This document shows, piece by piece, positions 50,101-61,600 of a DNA stretch of 64,000 nucleotides. The stretch's first letter is position 1. Each line of letters starts with the position of its first letter. Under the pieces are notes generated by a model. The model did not search any database, was not told the DNA's origin, and worked only from the letters and a program-made list of their open reading frames with translations. The translations under genes were made by a program, and so were the position numbers. Origin of the DNA: Actinomyces viscosus (lineage in GTDB: Bacteria; Actinomycetota; Actinomycetes; Actinomycetales; Actinomycetaceae); contig NZ_LR134477.1 in the NCBI RefSeq assembly GCF_900637975.1, positions 3,038,001 through 3,102,000 of the forward strand, in the 5' to 3' direction.

Positions 50101-50596
50101 GGATGAGGTCCGCGTGGAGGAAGGAGCCCAGAGGGGAGGGGGTCTGGTTGCGGGCCCCCAGCATGCGGATCCTGAGCAGCAGTCCCCCCAGGGACCAGCC
50201 GGTGGCGGCAATGGCGATCCACCGCAGCACGACGACCACCCCGAAGGCGATCAGCCCGCTGGTCAGGACCGGGCGGCCCGCCACCTGCCAGATGAGGGTG
50301 GTCAGGCCCCCGACCAGAAGCGACCCGGTGACGAGGTCGATCACCCCGGCGACGACGCGCGCCCCGACCGGGGCCGGGGGGAGCCGCCGACGGGGCTGGT
50401 GCGGCGTGCGCGCTGAGGGCTCAGAGGCCTGCGAGCGGGGGGAGCCCCCGGACTCGCCGGCGCCGGCCGGAGCACCCGGGGCGATGCCGTACGTGCTCTC
50501 GATCTCGGCTTGTGACGCATCACCGGACGAGTGAGAGGACGTCGGTGGTCCCGCAGCGGTCGGGGCGCTGCTACGGGCGCCGGCCGTGATCGTCAT
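47168..50596 (-). CDS. Giant RDD-FHA membrane protein
   Basis: 1142 residues from the ATG at 50596, which has AGGAGG eight bases upstream and overlaps the preceding stop by four bases. Residues 1-75 are disordered. An RDD domain with membrane helices spans about 78-215 (APVGARVVAGVIDLVTG, WSLGGLLLRIRMLG and GRGWHDKLSGMALLH). About 820 residues of Ala/Ser/Thr/Pro-rich low complexity follow. The last 90 residues are an FHA domain: TVVGRDPDN, SVSKTHAAIF, LHSTNGTRV. Compared with the 247-residue paralogue across the terminator, the two folded ends are kept and the linker is hugely longer. This could be a long tether that carries a phosphopeptide-binding head away from the membrane. It is the last gene of the leftward operon. 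Confidence 0.85.
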   Translation of the reverse strand: MTITAGARSSAPTAAGPPTSSHSSGDASQAEIESTYGIAPGAPAGAGESGGSPRSQASEPSARTPHQPRRRLPPAPVGARVVAGVIDLVTGSLLVGGLTTLIWQVAGRPVLTSGLIAFGVVVVLRWIAIAATGWSLGGLLLRIRMLGARNQTPSPLGSFLHADLILAVSITTLGLGTIALMRTAAADPEGRGWHDKLSGMALLHTRRASRTGRAATPATGPVGYPAAAPATSDDAPAASPAGSAPGSTSGSQGGPDSAAPQDAIERAAVYIQPADPAATAQATTSQSSSQPSTDQPHDGSRPRRRRSEKADRRADARAEKKRASKRASRAVSADTRADEQAADDAAEATTVGAQSATEAGIVTSPGGTAHPTTSDPVSSSIRRPRPARPGQPARHAGRAMAAGSPSSAPSRRASATAAAYTSAVSGGPVSADGYGVIMAPRTAGTTPRTTAKAAKAATVSSSSAASASSASPAVSDTDAAAVAAASATPMDPQASATLAAAEASARSAAQRQSAPSTQSAQSAQSALSAAEAAQSAAEDSPAASAPSSSQAPQASQAPDAGKETRTQTATAGTAPEPAEAGAKTAEASETPETTATTAASVKPAGRQATVKPSGSGGAPSAPAKQSSPMDAETATLEAVEDTPESSGPTDEPETPSTHAPPSPQHPADQAPTEATTPSAESSKTTANSGASQASSSQDATPSTQVPRSKATKPVTSQTMEPRHAHSQRWRIQSGHAGKKTSGSSAAPAEDQRDPASQPGVPRRESLFTSERHRFASGAGSAPEVAHTFDTSSILPSGDRNTQALIDSVPWSSVPTSVDAATVDSLPDGVIVSDDGLSRRPSTASPQASPVDLTNPATVPGGVPASSGSTHPTVHSHRSHAQPTTSSGSASSAASQEASPRRSHASHRFQGPGIPSPAEEHSASGESGRESHSEPRTESRSDAAAAQAPTSRRERRDAAQASARSRTSTSSRLSTRTGHSASSTASSTAGSATGSAAPGAAHAAASRPSTPPPAASAQTATPSLPSASSAAPALSVRLVPLLGGNPILIHEPTVVGRDPDNISAYPGAERVSLDDPTRSVSKTHAAIFPLLDGVWVTDLHSTNGTRVEYRDGRSVEAVPDKALSALEGSTIFFGRIAFKVEVV

Positions 50597-53049
50597 GACC
50601 GCAACCTCCTGGGTCGACGTGACCGCCTCCCGGCGGGATGGACAAGGGAGCGTGGGGACAGGCGGGCCATGGCCCGCCCCAGCCGTGAGCGTTCCGCACC
50701 CATGGAGCGGACAATCGCGTCTGAGGAATCCCACAACTCCCCTAGAGCGTACGACGCGGGCTCCCCAGAGCTGAAGACCTGGGTGTCAACTGCTCCGGCG
50801 AAACGGGGCAGGTCGACCTGCGGGAAGTGCGGTGCCAGCTGCGCGGCCGCCTCACGCCGTGTGGCCCCCCATCCGGGAACGCGCCCCAGGTCTCGGGCTC
50901 GGTCGAGGATTTCCTCCCAGGCCCCCAGGGCCTTGCCGACGCCGGTGCGGCCGCGCCGGCGACTGCGTCTCCAGGCCTTCCAGCCCAGGACGGAGCCCAC
51001 GATCGCCGCGACCGCCAGGATGGAGCCGCCGACGACGATGACCGCGGTCGGCAGGCCGCCCTTGTCGTCGTCCTCGGGGTCGTCCCGCTGGGGGTCCTCG
51101 TAGTTGGGGGGCAGCTGGGCCGGGTCCTCGTTGGGCAGCGGGGGCTGGAGGACATTGGGCTCGGGGTTGGAGACCTTCTGGGTGGTCTGCTGCTGAGGAA
51201 CCTGGTCACGGTCCGGGGTCACGTCGAAGGACACCCAGCCCAGCCCCTCGAAGGGGATCTCCACCCACGCCTTGACGTCCTCGCCGGTGACGGTCTTGGC
51301 ATCGCCGTCGGTGGCCGGGTCGAAGCCCATGACCACGCGGGCCGGGATGTTGAGCGAGCGGCACATGAGCATCATGAGGACCGAGTACTGCTCGTCGTCG
51401 CCGATGAGGGAGTCGGCCTCCACCATCTGGGCGATGCGGGCGGCCCCGTGCCCCGGCTGGGAGGGGCTCTGGGTGCCGTCGGAGTAGTAGCTCGTGCGCA
51501 GGCGCTGCTGGAGCGCCCGGATCTGAGAGATGGGGTTGGACTCCGCCCCAACGATCTCCTTGGCCAGGGAGGCCACCGACGACGGCACCTGCTCAACCGG
51601 CCCCAGCGCGGTCTGAGCCAGGGAGGCCTTGTTGAGGGTGGCCTCGGAGGGCGGGGTGTAGGGGGCGACCCTCTCAGTGAGGACGTCGCCCTCGGCCAGG
51701 CCGCTGGTGGCGATCCCCGTGGAGGAGAACTTGTCGTAGTACATGCCCTCGCGCAGGGCGGACTGACGCGGGCCGGAGGACTCGATGCGGATCGTCTCGG
51801 GCATGGTGGGGACCCAGGGGAAGCTGTAGTCCTCGATCGTCAGTGAGGAGGTCTGCTTGTGCCCGTCGAGCCGGCTCGTCGTCAGCTGGGTCTTGTCACC
51901 GATGCGCTCGAAGCGCGACTGCCCGTTGTCGTTCTGCCCGATGTGGGCGGACAGGCCGTCGTAGGAGTCCATGGCGGCGATGCGGATGCGTCCGCCCGAG
52001 GGCAGGTTGGTGGGCTTCATGAGCCGGGTGTGGGCCTTATCGGTCTCCAGGGTGCGCACCAGGGACAGCGGGCTGGCGTACTCGGTCAGGTCCAGAGGCG
52101 GCTGGAACAGGTCTCGCACCACCGTCCGGGAGGCGGGGGCGGAGGGGGTGAAGGCCATGGCCGCCAGGGAGGTGACCAGGAGCAGCACGGCGGCGATGAC
52201 GGCACCGCGCAGGGCCGCCCGGCCCAGGTCACCGGTGGAGCGGGCGCTGGTGGTCCCCGAGGTCGTCGAGTAGGAGCTCAGGTCCAGGGCCTCGATGACG
52301 CGGCTGCGCCGCTGTCGCAGGGAGCCGCAGGTCCACAGGGCCAGGATGCCGGTGACGAACAGGACGCCCAGCGCGGTGGGGCGCACGGCCTCCTGGCCGC
52401 CCCAGCCGATGCCGACCACGGGCAGCAGGACCAGGCTCAGCCCGGCCAGAACCTCGCGGCCCGCCAGAATGAGGCGGGTCGCCAGGGCCGATACGACCAG
52501 TCCGGTCAGCCACGGCAGCACCGTCATGCCGCTGAAGGAGCTCAGCGGCATCGGCACGGTCAGGGCGTCGCGCCACACGGTGACCGTGGAGGCCAGAACG
52601 GTCTTGACCGCCGTGAGCCCGGAGCCGACGTCGGTCAGCAGCCACGGGGCCACCAGAACGTGCACCAGCGCCAGGGCGGCCATGCTCGGCAGCACCGACA
52701 GGCGCAGGCGCGAGCAGACTATCGCGGTCAGGGCGCCGATGAGTGCCCCGTAGCCGACGGCCAGGCAGCCGACCACGGAGGCGAAGACCGGCAGGAAGGG
52801 GACCGCGCCGACGGCGATGACCCCGGCCATGAGAGTCAGCTCCAGGGCGGCGACCGCCGGTGTGGGCGGCTTGGCGCCGCGCCTGGGGGCAGGAAGCGGC
52901 GGGCCGACAGCGCCGGTCGCGACGGACGCGACAGGAGCGGTCCGGCACCGGTGATCGACCGCGCCGGACGAGTCGTCTCGGTGCTGTAGAGGCTGCGCGT
53001 GCGCGACGACGTCGAGGAGGCCGCCTCGGGCGAGCGCGCGGAGGGCCAT
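50593..53049 (-). CDS. Transglutaminase-fold membrane protein (DUF3488/DUF4129), catalytic residues lost
   Basis: The open frame gives 818 residues. About six membrane helices lie within the first 290 residues (ELTLMAGVIAVGAVPFLPVF onward), then an extracellular transglutaminase-like domain (about 450-615) and a final helix near 665, with a C-terminal cytoplasmic DUF4129-type tail. In the domain, where active enzymes have Cys in a G-x-C-E-Q loop, this protein has GDDEQY (around 51387-51404), 11 residues before RSLNIPARVV as expected. The His position is Lys in DVKAWVEI (51271-51273). The Asp in FDVTPD remains. It therefore looks inactive. The first 45-60 residues are doubtful: no ribosome site precedes the ATG at 53049 and the likely true start is in another frame at 53162 (see next entry). 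Confidence 0.8.
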   Translation of the reverse strand: MALRALARGGLLDVVAHAQPLQHRDDSSGAVDHRCRTAPVASVATGAVGPPLPAPRRGAKPPTPAVAALELTLMAGVIAVGAVPFLPVFASVVGCLAVGYGALIGALTAIVCSRLRLSVLPSMAALALVHVLVAPWLLTDVGSGLTAVKTVLASTVTVWRDALTVPMPLSSFSGMTVLPWLTGLVVSALATRLILAGREVLAGLSLVLLPVVGIGWGGQEAVRPTALGVLFVTGILALWTCGSLRQRRSRVIEALDLSSYSTTSGTTSARSTGDLGRAALRGAVIAAVLLLVTSLAAMAFTPSAPASRTVVRDLFQPPLDLTEYASPLSLVRTLETDKAHTRLMKPTNLPSGGRIRIAAMDSYDGLSAHIGQNDNGQSRFERIGDKTQLTTSRLDGHKQTSSLTIEDYSFPWVPTMPETIRIESSGPRQSALREGMYYDKFSSTGIATSGLAEGDVLTERVAPYTPPSEATLNKASLAQTALGPVEQVPSSVASLAKEIVGAESNPISQIRALQQRLRTSYYSDGTQSPSQPGHGAARIAQMVEADSLIGDDEQYSVLMMLMCRSLNIPARVVMGFDPATDGDAKTVTGEDVKAWVEIPFEGLGWVSFDVTPDRDQVPQQQTTQKVSNPEPNVLQPPLPNEDPAQLPPNYEDPQRDDPEDDDKGGLPTAVIVVGGSILAVAAIVGSVLGWKAWRRSRRRGRTGVGKALGAWEEILDRARDLGRVPGWGATRREAAAQLAPHFPQVDLPRFAGAVDTQVFSSGEPASYALGELWDSSDAIVRSMGAERSRLGRAMARLSPRSLVHPAGRRSRRPRRLRS

Positions 53050-53162
53050 CCGGTGGCGCGCGAGGGGGCCTCGGCCGGGGACGGCGCTCCGGCGGGGGAG
53101 CCGGAGAGCGGAGAGTCCGCGGTCCGCGGGGGCAAGGTGGTGGAAGTCGTCGACGGGGTCAT
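52836..53162 (-). other. Probable true 5' end of the DUF3488 gene, in a different frame
   Basis: An ATG at 53162 overlaps the DUF58 stop by four bases, the same coupling used elsewhere in this operon. It opens 108 codons, Ser/Thr/Pro-rich and with strong G/C in third positions (starts [19 protein letters not shown]). At about 52880-52895, in CTGCCCCCAGGCGCGG on the coding strand, the two frames give similar text (RRFLPPGAAP and LPAPRRGAKPP), and only the other frame continues into the membrane helices. A one-base deletion or insertion at the C-run would join them. This is either a real frameshift, a sequencing or assembly error, or a switchable tract. Confidence 0.55.
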
Positions 53163-54550
53163 AGTGCTCGCCTCAGGGCGGTGGGAAGCTGCTCAAGACG
53201 GTCCATGTCCACGACCGGCATCGTCCCGGCGTGGTGACGTGACAGTCCCTGCTGACCGGCGCGCAGGGTGACGGCCACCATGGACAGGGGGGCGAAGCCG
53301 CGAGCCCGGGCCAGGGTGGCGCGGTCGACCTGCTGACCGGTGACAAGGACGACGATAGAGGCCTCGGGGTGCGCCGTACAGGCGTGGCGCACCAGGAGGT
53401 CGCAGCTGACATCGTCCTCCCCGGTGCTCAGCAGGCAGGACGTGTCCAGCATCCGCAGGGAGGAGGAGGTGGGCAGGGCGCCGATCTGGGTGATGAAGCG
53501 GACCTCGCGCCCGTCCTGGATCGCGTCCATGGTCAGGGAGCAGGCGATGGACACCGCGGTCTCGAAGTCCTCCTCACCGGCGTAGTCGTCCTGACGGGTG
53601 GACAGCAGGACGAGCAGGCTGGAACGACGCGTCTCCTCGAACTGACGCACCATGAGCCTGCCGGTGCGCGCGGTGGTGCGCCAGTGGACGTTGCGCCGGT
53701 CGTCGCCGGGGACGTAGTCGCGCAGGGCGTGGAAGGCGACGTCGGAGCTGGACAGGTCCTGGGTGACGGCGCCCTCGATGTCCCGCAGGACACCGTGCAG
53801 GACCGTCCCCAGGCGCAGGGTGCGCGGGTGGATGTGGATGTGCTGCGGCGTGGTCAGGGAGCGCTCGCGCTGGAGCAGCCCCACCGGGTCGCGCTGGACC
53901 GCCAGGACCGGGCCCACGGTGACGATGCCGCGACGCTGGGTCGGCAGGACGAAGCCGCGCTCGTGGACGGCCCGGGGGGTCAGGGTGGGGACGACGAAGA
54001 CGGCGCGCCCCGGACCCACCGGCATCTCCATGCGCGAGGGCAGCAGCGGCCGGGGGCGCGGGTTGGTGACGGTCAGGCGGATGAGGGCGTGGTCGCCCAC
54101 GGTGACGCGGGGTTCGAGCAGGTTGTGGTTGACCGAGTAGCCGCCGCGGGGGATGAGCCACAGCCAGGCGGTCACCACGACGATGCCGACGACGATCGCG
54201 GCGCTCCAGGCCTCCTGCCAGCCCATGACGGCACCGGTCAGCCCGCAGGCCGCGAGCAGCACCAGGCTTCCCCATCCGATCGGGGTGATGGTGTGCAGCA
54301 GCCAGCGCAGCGGCCGCAGCACCGCGGCGACGGCGTCGATCAGCCGGGACCGTGCCGGTCTGGCGGTCAGGGCGGCGCTCGCGGACGCCGACGACACGGC
54401 GGAGGCCGCCGATGCCGGGGAGGCTGCGGACGGCGACGCTCCCGAGGACCTCGGGGACGGCGCGGTGGAGGGGGAGGAGGAGCCGGCCCGGCCCGCGGAC
54501 CCTGGGCGGGCCTGGCGGGCAGAGCTCGGCGACGTCGTGCGAGGCGGCAT
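53159..54550 (-). CDS. DUF58 domain protein
   Basis: 463 residues from the ATG at 54550. About 75 Ser/Ala/Pro-rich residues are followed by two membrane helices (about 95-140) and a DUF58 domain: [18 protein letters not shown], then the hallmark [20 protein letters not shown] near 285-305 and [15 protein letters not shown]. The C-terminal part resembles a von Willebrand A-like fold. DUF58 proteins almost always pair with MoxR ATPases and are thought to be their clients or partners. MoxR stops five bases before this start, and the next gene overlaps by four bases. Confidence 0.92.
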   Translation of the reverse strand: MPPRTTSPSSARQARPGSAGRAGSSSPSTAPSPRSSGASPSAASPASAASAVSSASASAALTARPARSRLIDAVAAVLRPLRWLLHTITPIGWGSLVLLAACGLTGAVMGWQEAWSAAIVVGIVVVTAWLWLIPRGGYSVNHNLLEPRVTVGDHALIRLTVTNPRPRPLLPSRMEMPVGPGRAVFVVPTLTPRAVHERGFVLPTQRRGIVTVGPVLAVQRDPVGLLQRERSLTTPQHIHIHPRTLRLGTVLHGVLRDIEGAVTQDLSSSDVAFHALRDYVPGDDRRNVHWRTTARTGRLMVRQFEETRRSSLLVLLSTRQDDYAGEEDFETAVSIACSLTMDAIQDGREVRFITQIGALPTSSSLRMLDTSCLLSTGEDDVSCDLLVRHACTAHPEASIVVLVTGQQVDRATLARARGFAPLSMVAVTLRAGQQGLSRHHAGTMPVVDMDRLEQLPTALRRAL

Positions 54551-54555
54551 GCGGC

Positions 54556-55521
<966 letters not shown>

Positions 55522-55601
55522 GGAATCAATGATCCTTCGGGTGGAGAGAGGTGAGTGTGTGACTTGTGGCGTACTGGGCATCGATCCGGTTAATGACCCG
55601 G

Positions 55602-58600
55602 TTACTGCTGGGTGCAGGTGATGGACTGGTTCCAGTTCGGCGTCCGATGGGGGAACTTGTGCCGGGCGTAACCGTTCTTATCGAGGCTGATCTCCTCCTC
55701 GTTCCAGGCGGGCTGCCAGTTCCAGGTGTCCCAGTACCAGTAGCCGCAGGACAGGGTGCTGTTGGGGTTGCCGGAGAGGTCGAAGACCATCTGGTAGCAG
55801 GTGCCCCAGGGGCCGAAGGGGCGGCAGGTCTGGGTGTAGTCCACGTAGAACTGCTGCTGGGTGCCGACCGGGACGGTCTGCTTGTTGTCGTCATCGCCGT
55901 CATCATCGTCATCGTCCGGCTTGGGCGCTCTGGCGACCGTGTCGCAGCCCCACTCCGAGGTGCCGGCGTTGGTCCTGGCGCGCACGCACCAGGTCACGGC
56001 CTGTCCGGCCTTGAGCTTCTTTTCGTAGGTCTCCCCGACCTCGATGCTCTCCACGGTCTGGCCACCGTCGTCGCTCTGCTCGTAGGAGGTGCCAGCGCCG
56101 TTGTTGGCCCCGGGGGACCAGGAGCACACGGCCTTCTTCTGCTTCTTGCCGCCGAGCTCGCAGCTGACCGAGGGCGCCGACGGCGGACCGTAGGGCGCCA
56201 CCGGGGAGGAGGCGACGACGTCGGAGTACTGTCCGCCGCCGTTGACCCGGGCGTAGACCGTGTAGGCCCGTCCGTCGGTCAGGCCCCGGATGGTCGAGGA
56301 GCTGGTCCAGTTGACCTGGTCGACGGAGTACTCCACCGTCAGGTCGCCCACGCTCCAGCCGTTGCCGGCTCGGGGCGAGGCGCTCACGGCCAGCTCGCCG
56401 CTGTTGCCGGTGGCCCTGACGGCGGGGGTCGAGGGGGTCAGCGGAGTCGGCTTGTAGGTGTAGCTGGCCTGCGCCGAGGTCTTGGTCCCGTAGCCGTTGT
56501 CGGCCTCGACCCAGAAGGTCCAGGTTCCGCGGGAGATCGAGACCGTGGTGGAGGTGGCGCCTCCCACGTTCTTGGAGTCGCTCGTGTTCCCGTTGGAGTA
56601 GTGCAGTGTGTAGCTCACGGGGCTGCCGTTGCCGTTGGCCGCCTGCCAGCCGACGGTGACCGTGTCCCCGCTGGGGGTGATGACGGGGGTCCCGGGGACG
56701 CCGGGCTCCCCGAAGGGGGTCACCGCGTTGGACGAGGAGGACCACTCCGAGACCGTCCCCTGGCTCGACCTGGCGCGCACCTGAGCGGTGTACGCCCGTC
56801 CCGGGGTGACGTCGAAGGACGCCGATGACCCGGACAGGCCCGTGAGCATCGTCCCGTCCGACAGGCGCACGTCGTAGGTCGTCGCACCCCCGAAGGGGTC
56901 GTCGACCTCGGTCCAGCTGGCGGTGACCTTCCCCGAGCCGGCCGCCAGCGTGGGCGCCGCCGGGGTCTTGGCCGTGGCGTTGTGCTGGTAGGGCACCGTT
57001 GCGGCCTCGGAGTCGCCGTACTTGTTGGTGGCCACCACCTGGATGCTGTAGCTCTGACCGGGGGTCAGGTTGTTGATGAGGCAGCTCGAGGTCGCGCAGG
57101 TCTGCTCCGTGCCGTTGACACTCACCTTGTGGCCGGTGATGGGGGAGCCGTTGGCGGAGCCGTCGGTCCAGGACACGCGTGCCGAGTCCGCGTCCACGGG
57201 TGCCACGCTCACCCCGGAGGGGGCGGTGGGCACCACGCCGCCGACCTGCACGGTGATCGTGCCGGTGACGGCCCGCGACTCCGAGCCGGTGGAGTCCAGC
57301 ACCTTGTACTGGGCGGTGATGGTGCCGTGGAAGCCGGCGTTCGGGGTGATGGTGACGGTGGTGCCCGAGACGCTCACCGTGCCCTCACCGGAGGTGATCG
57401 TCGGTGTGCCGGACAGGGTGATCGGCTTGTCCGGGAAGGGGTTGCTCACCGCCGTGGACACGTCGGCGCTCACCGCCTCGCCGTTGCGGGACTCCAGGTT
57501 GATCGGAGCCGTCGTCATGAGCGGCTTGTTGGAGGCGCTCACCCGTACGGGCAGGGAGGCGCTGACCGGTGGGTTGACGCCGTCGGAGACCGTGATCGGG
57601 ATGGAGCCGGTGGTGCCCTCGGTGGCCTTGTCGGAGGCCTTGACGGACAGCGTCGAGCCACTCAGGGAGATGTCGAAGCCCGCGGGGGCGGGACCGGCCT
57701 GGAAGGAGAGCTTGTCGCTGGGGTCGGGGTCGGTGGTCATGGCTGCCAGGTTGGCCGTGACGGCCCCCTCTCCGGGCGCCACCGTCACCTCGGTGGGGGT
57801 GAAGGTCGGCGGCTTGTTCGATGAGGAGTCGACGACGATCGGCAGCGTGAGCGTGGAGCTCAGGGCGTCCGAGCCGGTGCCGTCGGCCACAGTGAAGGTC
57901 ACCGAGGTCTGACCGGTGAAGCCCGACTCCGGCGTGAAGGACAGCGCCGTCCCGTTCGAGGTGGTCTTGGCGTCCTTGGTGCCCTTGGCCATGTGGATCG
58001 AGGAGGTGTCCGTGATGACGGGCCTGGTGCCCTCACGGGTGAGGATGTAGGAGGACAGGTTGATGTCCGTGGTCTTGTCCGCCGGCACGTGGGCGGGCAC
58101 GGCCGAGGGGTTGATGCGCGGCCGCAGGGCGGATCGGGCCGGGACCACGACGACGGCGTGGCCGGTCAGCCCGTCGGCGTCGGTGATCGTGTAGAGCACG
58201 AGCCGCTGGGTCTCGCCCACCGTGAGGCTCAGGGAGTCCTTGCCCACCTCGACGTCCGGGTCGGAGGAGGACAGCTTGAGGTCCCACGGGGAGCCGTCGG
58301 TGTCCTTGTCGTTGTCCAGGACCGGGACGGTCACCCGGCCGTTGGCGTCGACCTGGTCGACGGTCACGTAGTCGTCCACGCCCACCGGGTTGGCCAAGGG
58401 GGCGTTGTTGGAGACCTGAACGGTGACGGTGCCCGTGTCGGTGCCGCCGCGCCCGTCGGAGACAGTGTAGGTGACCGAGTGGTTGCCCTCCTTGTCCGGC
58501 AGGTTGAGCACCAGGCGGCCGGCGCGGGTGGACACGCCCAGGGACGGGTCGCTGGAGACCGGGTCGCCCTCCAGGGACAGGGTGTCGCCGTCGGTGTCCA

Positions 58601-61600
58601 GGTCGTTGGACAGGACATCGACCGCCACGGTGCGTCCGGGCTTGGCCACCACCAGGTCGTCGGTGGCCACCGGGGCCACGTTGACCGGCGAGGCCTGGGC
58701 AACGCCCACGCGGACCGTGCCGGTGGCCTGGGCGCCGAAACGGTCCTCGACGACGTAGGTGAAGGTGTCGGTGCCGGTGGCGCCCTCGGAGGGCTTGTAG
58801 GTCAGCCACGAGGAGTTGACCTCCACCGAGCCCAGGGAGGGGGCCTGGTTGAGGCCCACCAGACTCACCGAGTCGCCGTCGGGGTCGATACCGTCCAGCG
58901 GCACGGTGATGTTCGTGGCCGAGCCGGCCAGGGTGCGGGCCTCCAGGTTGCGCGGTGAGGGCGCCGAGTTGTGCTCGGCGTCCTGCGCGCGCACCTCCAC
59001 GGTGAGGACCCCCGAAGCGGTCTGCCCCTGATCGTCCTTGACCGTGTAGGCGTAGGAGGTGCGTCCGGGCTGGTTGCCGGCGCGGAAGCGGACGGTGTCC
59101 TCACTGACCCAGGCGGTGCCCAGCTCGTCGCCGACGAGGCTGACCTGGGAGTCCACCGACAGGTTGAGCCCGGAGGGGGAGGAGTCGTTGTCCAGGACGG
59201 GCACGGTGACGACGTCGCCGGCTCGCACGACGGCGGTGTCGTCGGTGACCACCGGCGGCTGGGGCTGGGACTGGGTCACCGGGACGATCGCGACCTTCCC
59301 GGTGGCACTGGAGGTCCCGTTGGTGACGGTGTAGTCCACCGTCAGGTTGGCTGGGACGGTGCTGGCCGCGGTGATCTGCAGCAGGGAGTGGTCCACGGCC
59401 GTGACGGTGACGCCGGAGTCCTGCGGGGCGTTCACCGACTGCAGGACCAGGATCCCTCCTGAGGGGTCGAAGTCGTTGTTGAGCGGGGCGATGGTCGTCG
59501 AGCCGCCGTTGCGCAGCAGGGCGGTGTCGTTCTCCACCTCGGGCGGCACCGTGGCGTCGGCCTTCGGGGTGACGTCGACGCGCACGATCCCCTGGGCCGT
59601 GTTGGCCCCGTCCATGACGTCGTAGGTGAGGTAGTAGGTCTGGGCCTGGGCGCTGGCGTCGGTGGAGAAGGTGAAGACACCGGCCTGCTGGTCGACGCTG
59701 ATCGAGGTCCCGGCCGGGGCCTCCTGGACCGCGGCCAGGCGCAGGGTCCCTCCGGAGGGGGAGGTGTCGTTGTCCAGAGGAGAGACGACGGCCTTGGTGC
59801 CGGCGACGACGCGCACGTGGTCGGCGTTGGCGATCGGCTTGGCCGACTGGGCCGGTTGCACGTCGACCTTGACCACGCCGGAGGTGGTCTCCCGACCGTC
59901 GGAGACGGTGACGGTCAGGTCCCGGGTACCGGTGCCGGCGCCGAGCTCGCGCACCGTGACGGTGCCCTCGTTGGAGACCTTGGTGTCCAGCCCCTCGCCC
60001 TGGGCGGAGACCAGGTAGAGGTCGTCCCCGTCGGGGTCCAGCCAGTGTCCCAGCACGTCCAGGGACCCGGAGGCGCCCTCGGCGACGGTGAGGGTCGGGG
60101 TGGTGATCTGGTTCGGGGCGCCGTTGACGTCCCAGCCGTGAACGTCCACGGTGGCGACGGCGGAGTCGCTCATGCCGCGACCGTCGTCGGCCGTGTAGGG
60201 CACGGAGTAGCTGCCGGAGGCGTTATCGGGGACGTCCATGCGCAGGGCCAGACCGCCCTGGGCCTTGGTGGCCGCCAGCGACCCGCCGTTGTCCTGCGGG
60301 GTGGCGGTGAGGACGTCGCCGTCGGGGTCGGAGTCGTTGGCCAGCACGGGTAGGAGCGCGGATCGGCCCGGACGCACCCCGAAGTTGTCGTCGACCGCCT
60401 TGGGGGCGTGGTTCTCCTCGGTGCGCTCCGGCGGCGTCTGGGACTCCGAGGTGTTGGCGGAGTCGTCCTTCTGGTCGGCGTTGTCGTCGGTCTGGGCGGT
60501 CTTGTCCGTCCAGTCGTCGATGAGGACGAGGTCCTCGTTGGGCAGCCACACCGAGCCCGTGTCCAGGTCGTTGAGCACGATGGCGTCGCGGTTGACCCGG
60601 AAGATGGGGGCAGAGGACGAGGCCAGCTTGTCGTCGTGGATGGTGTCGGTGTCGCCGCTGAACAGGCCGGAGCAGCTGCGCACGAACTGGCCCGACCCGG
60701 ACCACGCCGCGTAGACGCACTTGCCCAGGCGCACCGGTTGGGCGGGAACGCCCTCGGGGGCCGGGTCCTCCTTGGACGACGGCGTCTTGGTGACCTTGCC
60801 CCCGTCCAGGGGGACGGAGATGAGCTCGGTGCGGGAGGCGACCAGCACCGAGTCGGCGTCGGGGCCGGGCTGCTGGAGCGCGAGGCCGGAGGCGTCCAAG
60901 TTGACGGTTTTGCCCTCGGGCAGGTGAAGGATGCCGGTGCTGCGCTCGAGGACCACGGGCTTGTCACCGACGGCGGTGATGGCCAGGTCGGTGCCGGAGG
61001 TCAGCGTCAGGGAGGTGTTGGTGGCCTCCTTCCAGCCCTTGTCGTCGGCCTCCAGGGAGACCAGGGACTTGCTGGTGGCCGAGGTGGCGTGGACGGCGCC
61101 GTCCTTGCCGACGACGGCCACGACGTCGGGCATGCCGGTCACCACAGGGGCGGCGGCGGTCAGGGACCCGGCCGACTTGGTCTTGGCCGCCCGGATGGTG
61201 CCCTGGACCTTGTCGATGGCGATGACCCGGTCACCGCCCTGGGCGATCGTCACGCCCTTGGTGAGCTGGGTGCGTCCGGAGAAGGAGACCTGGGCGGGGT
61301 CGACCGAGGAGACGGAGGCGTCGCCGGAGTCGGGCACCAGGACGTCCTCGGCGTTCTGGGTGACGTCGAAGGAGGATGACGAGGTGCGGATCGTTCCGTC
61401 GACCTCGCGGGAGGGGTAGTTGAGGCGGGCCACCAGGTGGTTGGAGGTGGAGGTGACCCATACGCCGCCGTCGTTGAGGTGCAGATCGGCCTGGGCCACG
61501 CCCTCGTGAAGCCAGGCGGCCGTTCCCAGGGCGGCGACGCACACGACCGCGGCCAGGGAGGACAGGCGCTTGCGCAGCCGCTGGCGCTGGGCCCGTGACT

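Noticed and set aside
55602..55900. LPXTG-type sortase signal at the end of the giant surface protein
   Set aside because: The C-terminus has no LPXTG motif, hydrophobic segment or basic tail; it ends in a Cys/Trp-rich domain.
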